Below are positions 6,732 through 7,771 of a stretch of 7,771 nt of DNA, piece by piece (positions within the stretch are counted from its first letter, which is position 1; every line of letters begins with the position of its first letter). The notes under the pieces were generated by a model. That model searched no databases. It saw only the letters and a list, made by a program, of their open reading frames with translations, and was not told where the DNA came from. The translations under genes and the position numbers were made by a program. Origin of the DNA: an uncultured Collinsella sp. (GTDB lineage Bacteria; Actinomycetota; Coriobacteriia; Coriobacteriales; Coriobacteriaceae); contig UQUD01000087.1 in assembly GCA_900544225.1 (NCBI GenBank), positions 1 through 7,771 on the forward strand, in the 5' to 3' direction.

Positions 6732-6798
6732 GGCACACCTCCTAAAGGCTGAGCGCAGCGCGCTTTGGGTATCTCGTACCCCTTTTTAATCCGCCCGT

Positions 6799-6827
6799 AT
6801 TCTTGATGAGGGGGTTTGACATGTCAA
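6799..6827 (-). promoter_or_regulatory. Candidate sigma-70-type promoter for the mgtA leader
   Basis: On the minus strand a perfect -35 box TTGACA (6827-6822) is followed after 17 bases by AAGAAT (6804-6799), which matches four of six consensus -10 bases. Transcription would start near 6792, giving a leader of about 270 nt before mgtA that includes the small ORF. On the plus strand the same palindrome also offers TTGACA, but the base stretch 17 positions on is GGAAAA, so this is not a good pyrE promoter. Confidence 0.5.
6816..6827. promoter_or_regulatory. TTGACATGTCAA palindrome, candidate operator
   Basis: This is a perfect 12-bp palindrome. If one T is bulged, symmetry extends into GGGG on the left (6811-6814) and CCCC on the right (6828-6831). 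It covers the -35 box of the mgtA leader promoter in the divergent mgtA-pyrE region. A dimeric regulator binding here could affect either gene. I do not recognise it as the site of a named family. Confidence 0.4.
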
Positions 6828-6957
6828 CCCCATTGTTCGGAAAACCATTCCCTCTGACAAAGCCTTTACAGAATGCCGTGGCCCCAAAGCGCGCCCGCAT
6901 CGACGCTTCGCCTGCGCTAAACTGGAAGGCACGTACGCGATTACGAGAGGAGCCCGC

Positions 6958-7641
6958 ATGGAGGCTTACAAGCAAGAGTTCATCAAGTTTATGGTTGAGT
7001 CCGACGTCCTTAAGTTCGGCAGCTTTACGCTCAAGAGCGGCCGTCAGTCTCCGTTCTTTATGAATGCCGGCGCTTACGTGACGGGCTATCAGCTCAAGAA
7101 GCTGGGCGAGTATTACGCCCAGGCCATCCACGATAACTTTGGCGACGATTTTGACGTGCTGTTTGGGCCGGCCTACAAGGGCATTCCGCTGGCCGTCGTG
7201 ACCGCAATTGCCTACCACGAGCTGTACGGCAAGGAGGTCAAGTACTGCTGCGACCGCAAGGAGGCCAAGGACCACGGCGCCGACAAGGGCAACCTGCTGG
7301 GCTATGAGCCCCAGGACGGCGATCGCGTGGTCATGGTCGAGGATGTCACCACCAGCGGCAAGTCCATCGACGAGACCTATCCCAAGGTTAAGGCTGCTGC
7401 CGACGTCGAAATCAAGGGCCTGATCGTGTCCCTCAACCGCATGGAGGTCGGCAAGGGCGGCGTGACCACCGCGCAGAAGGAGATCGAGGCCAAGTACGGT
7501 TTCCCCGTCGCGAGCATCGTTTCCATGGCCGAGGTCGTCGAGACCCTCTACAACCACGAGATCGATGGCAAGGTCGTCATCGATGACGAGCTCAAGGCCG
7601 CCATCGACGCCTACTACGAGCAGTACGGAGCTCGGGAGTAG
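6958..7641 (+). CDS. pyrE: Orotate phosphoribosyltransferase
   Basis: PyrE joins orotate to PRPP, giving orotidine 5'-phosphate and pyrophosphate, the fifth step of cytoplasmic UMP synthesis. The 227-residue product, slightly longer than E. coli PyrE (213), shows the full set of family motifs. LKSGRQSPFFMNAG (about 25-38) binds the substrates, FGPAYKGIPLA is at 69-79, and RKEAKDHG (100-107) is the flexible catalytic loop with K105 and H106. The PRPP-binding motif VVMVEDVTTSGKS is at 124-136. GAGAGGAG five bases before the ATG supports the start. The gene stands alone in this window, divergent from mgtA and with no other pyr gene visible. No PyrR-type attenuator or clear promoter was recognised in the bases before it. 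It appears intact. Confidence 0.96.
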   Translation: MEAYKQEFIKFMVESDVLKFGSFTLKSGRQSPFFMNAGAYVTGYQLKKLGEYYAQAIHDNFGDDFDVLFGPAYKGIPLAVVTAIAYHELYGKEVKYCCDRKEAKDHGADKGNLLGYEPQDGDRVVMVEDVTTSGKSIDETYPKVKAAADVEIKGLIVSLNRMEVGKGGVTTAQKEIEAKYGFPVASIVSMAEVVETLYNHEIDGKVVIDDELKAAIDAYYEQYGARE

Positions 7642-7644
7642 GTA

Positions 7645-7672
7645 GTTACGCGGGTTTACCAACCCGCGTAAC
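7645..7672 (+). terminator. Strong stem-loop directly after pyrE (possible terminator)
   Basis: GTTACGCGGGTT (7645-7656) and AACCCGCGTAAC (7661-7672) form a perfect 12-bp stem with loop TACC, beginning three bases after the pyrE stop. The position suits termination or 3'-end protection of the pyrE mRNA. No T-run follows (next is CAGCCGACG), so classic intrinsic termination is uncertain. Confidence 0.5.
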
Positions 7673-7720
7673 CAGCCGACGCTGCAAGCCCGCCAGAGCG
7701 GCAATCTGCCTTTCAGCTTC

Positions 7721-7749
7721 GGCGGCATGACCAGAAGGTCAATGCCGCC
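7721..7749. repeat. Palindrome GGCGGCAT...ATGCCGCC near right edge
   Basis: Outer arms GGCGGCAT (7721-7728) and ATGCCGCC (7742-7749) and inner arms GACC (7729-7732) and GGTC (7737-7740) form a 12-bp stem with one bulged A (7741) and loop AGAA. CAAGGCACCTTG follows at 7756-7767, itself a small palindrome. No ORF is evident between pyrE and the edge. It may be a terminator for a convergent gene beyond the window or an intergenic repeat. Confidence 0.55.
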
Positions 7750-7771
7750 TCGTTTCAAGGCACCTTGCTCG

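Noticed and set aside
6767..6786. Plus-strand intrinsic terminator (GGGTA-TCTCG-TACCC followed by CTTTTT)
   Set aside because: The stem is only 5 bp and no plus-strand gene lies upstream. On the minus strand it is more likely a small hairpin at the 5' end of the mgtA leader.
6519..6792. M-box (ykoK) magnesium riboswitch in the mgtA leader
   Set aside because: I could not find the conserved M-box core (such as the GGTGAGGCTCC-like segment) on the minus strand. A covariance-model scan with the Rfam M-box would settle it.
6742..7758. 338-codon minus-strand ORF
   Set aside because: It covers pyrE in antisense and reads through both flanking non-coding stretches; there is no recognisable domain.

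Overview
The window reads as high-GC chromosomal DNA of a gut actinobacterium of class Coriobacteriia. Collinsella is my best guess, inferred from codon bias, protein style and the GGGGAC-containing intergenic palindromes; no marker gene proves it. It holds five ordinary genes, one gene remnant, one likely leader ORF, and several palindromic repeats. There are no tRNA or rRNA genes, CRISPR arrays or complete insertion sequences.

Positions 1-3148 (minus strand) form a tight three-gene operon. In transcription order it encodes a DUF4428-type zinc-ribbon protein, a membrane-anchored protein with two N-terminal zinc ribbons, and an SPFH-domain protein cut by the left window edge. Related SPFH plus zinc-ribbon membrane proteins (B. 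subtilis YdjI/YdjG type) act with PspA in envelope stress, so a role at the cytoplasmic face of the membrane is inferred here. Its substrate or signal cannot be read from the sequence.

Positions 3149-3749 are a non-coding patch. They contain a GGGGAC-centred palindrome, an isolated LuxR-type DNA-binding domain on the plus strand (probably the 3' remnant of a larger regulator), and a large compound inverted repeat with 21-base arms.

Positions 3750-6518 (minus) encode a full-length MgtA-type P3B ATPase. All catalytic P-type motifs are intact, but the residues expected to bind the ion in membrane helices M4 and M6 are changed. Upstream lies a leader of about 270 nt. It has a good sigma-70-type promoter whose -35 box sits in a perfect 12-bp palindrome, a 23-codon ORF with a perfect Shine-Dalgarno, possible alternative RNA pairings, and another GGGGAC palindrome. 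This layout resembles leader-peptide control of mgtA in enterobacteria, without sequence similarity.

Positions 6958-7641 (plus) encode orotate phosphoribosyltransferase (PyrE), divergent from mgtA. A perfect 12-bp stem-loop follows it, then a second palindrome near the right edge. The operon, mgtA and pyrE show no obvious functional link. The most promising points are the altered ion site and leader of mgtA, and the zinc-ribbon/SPFH operon.
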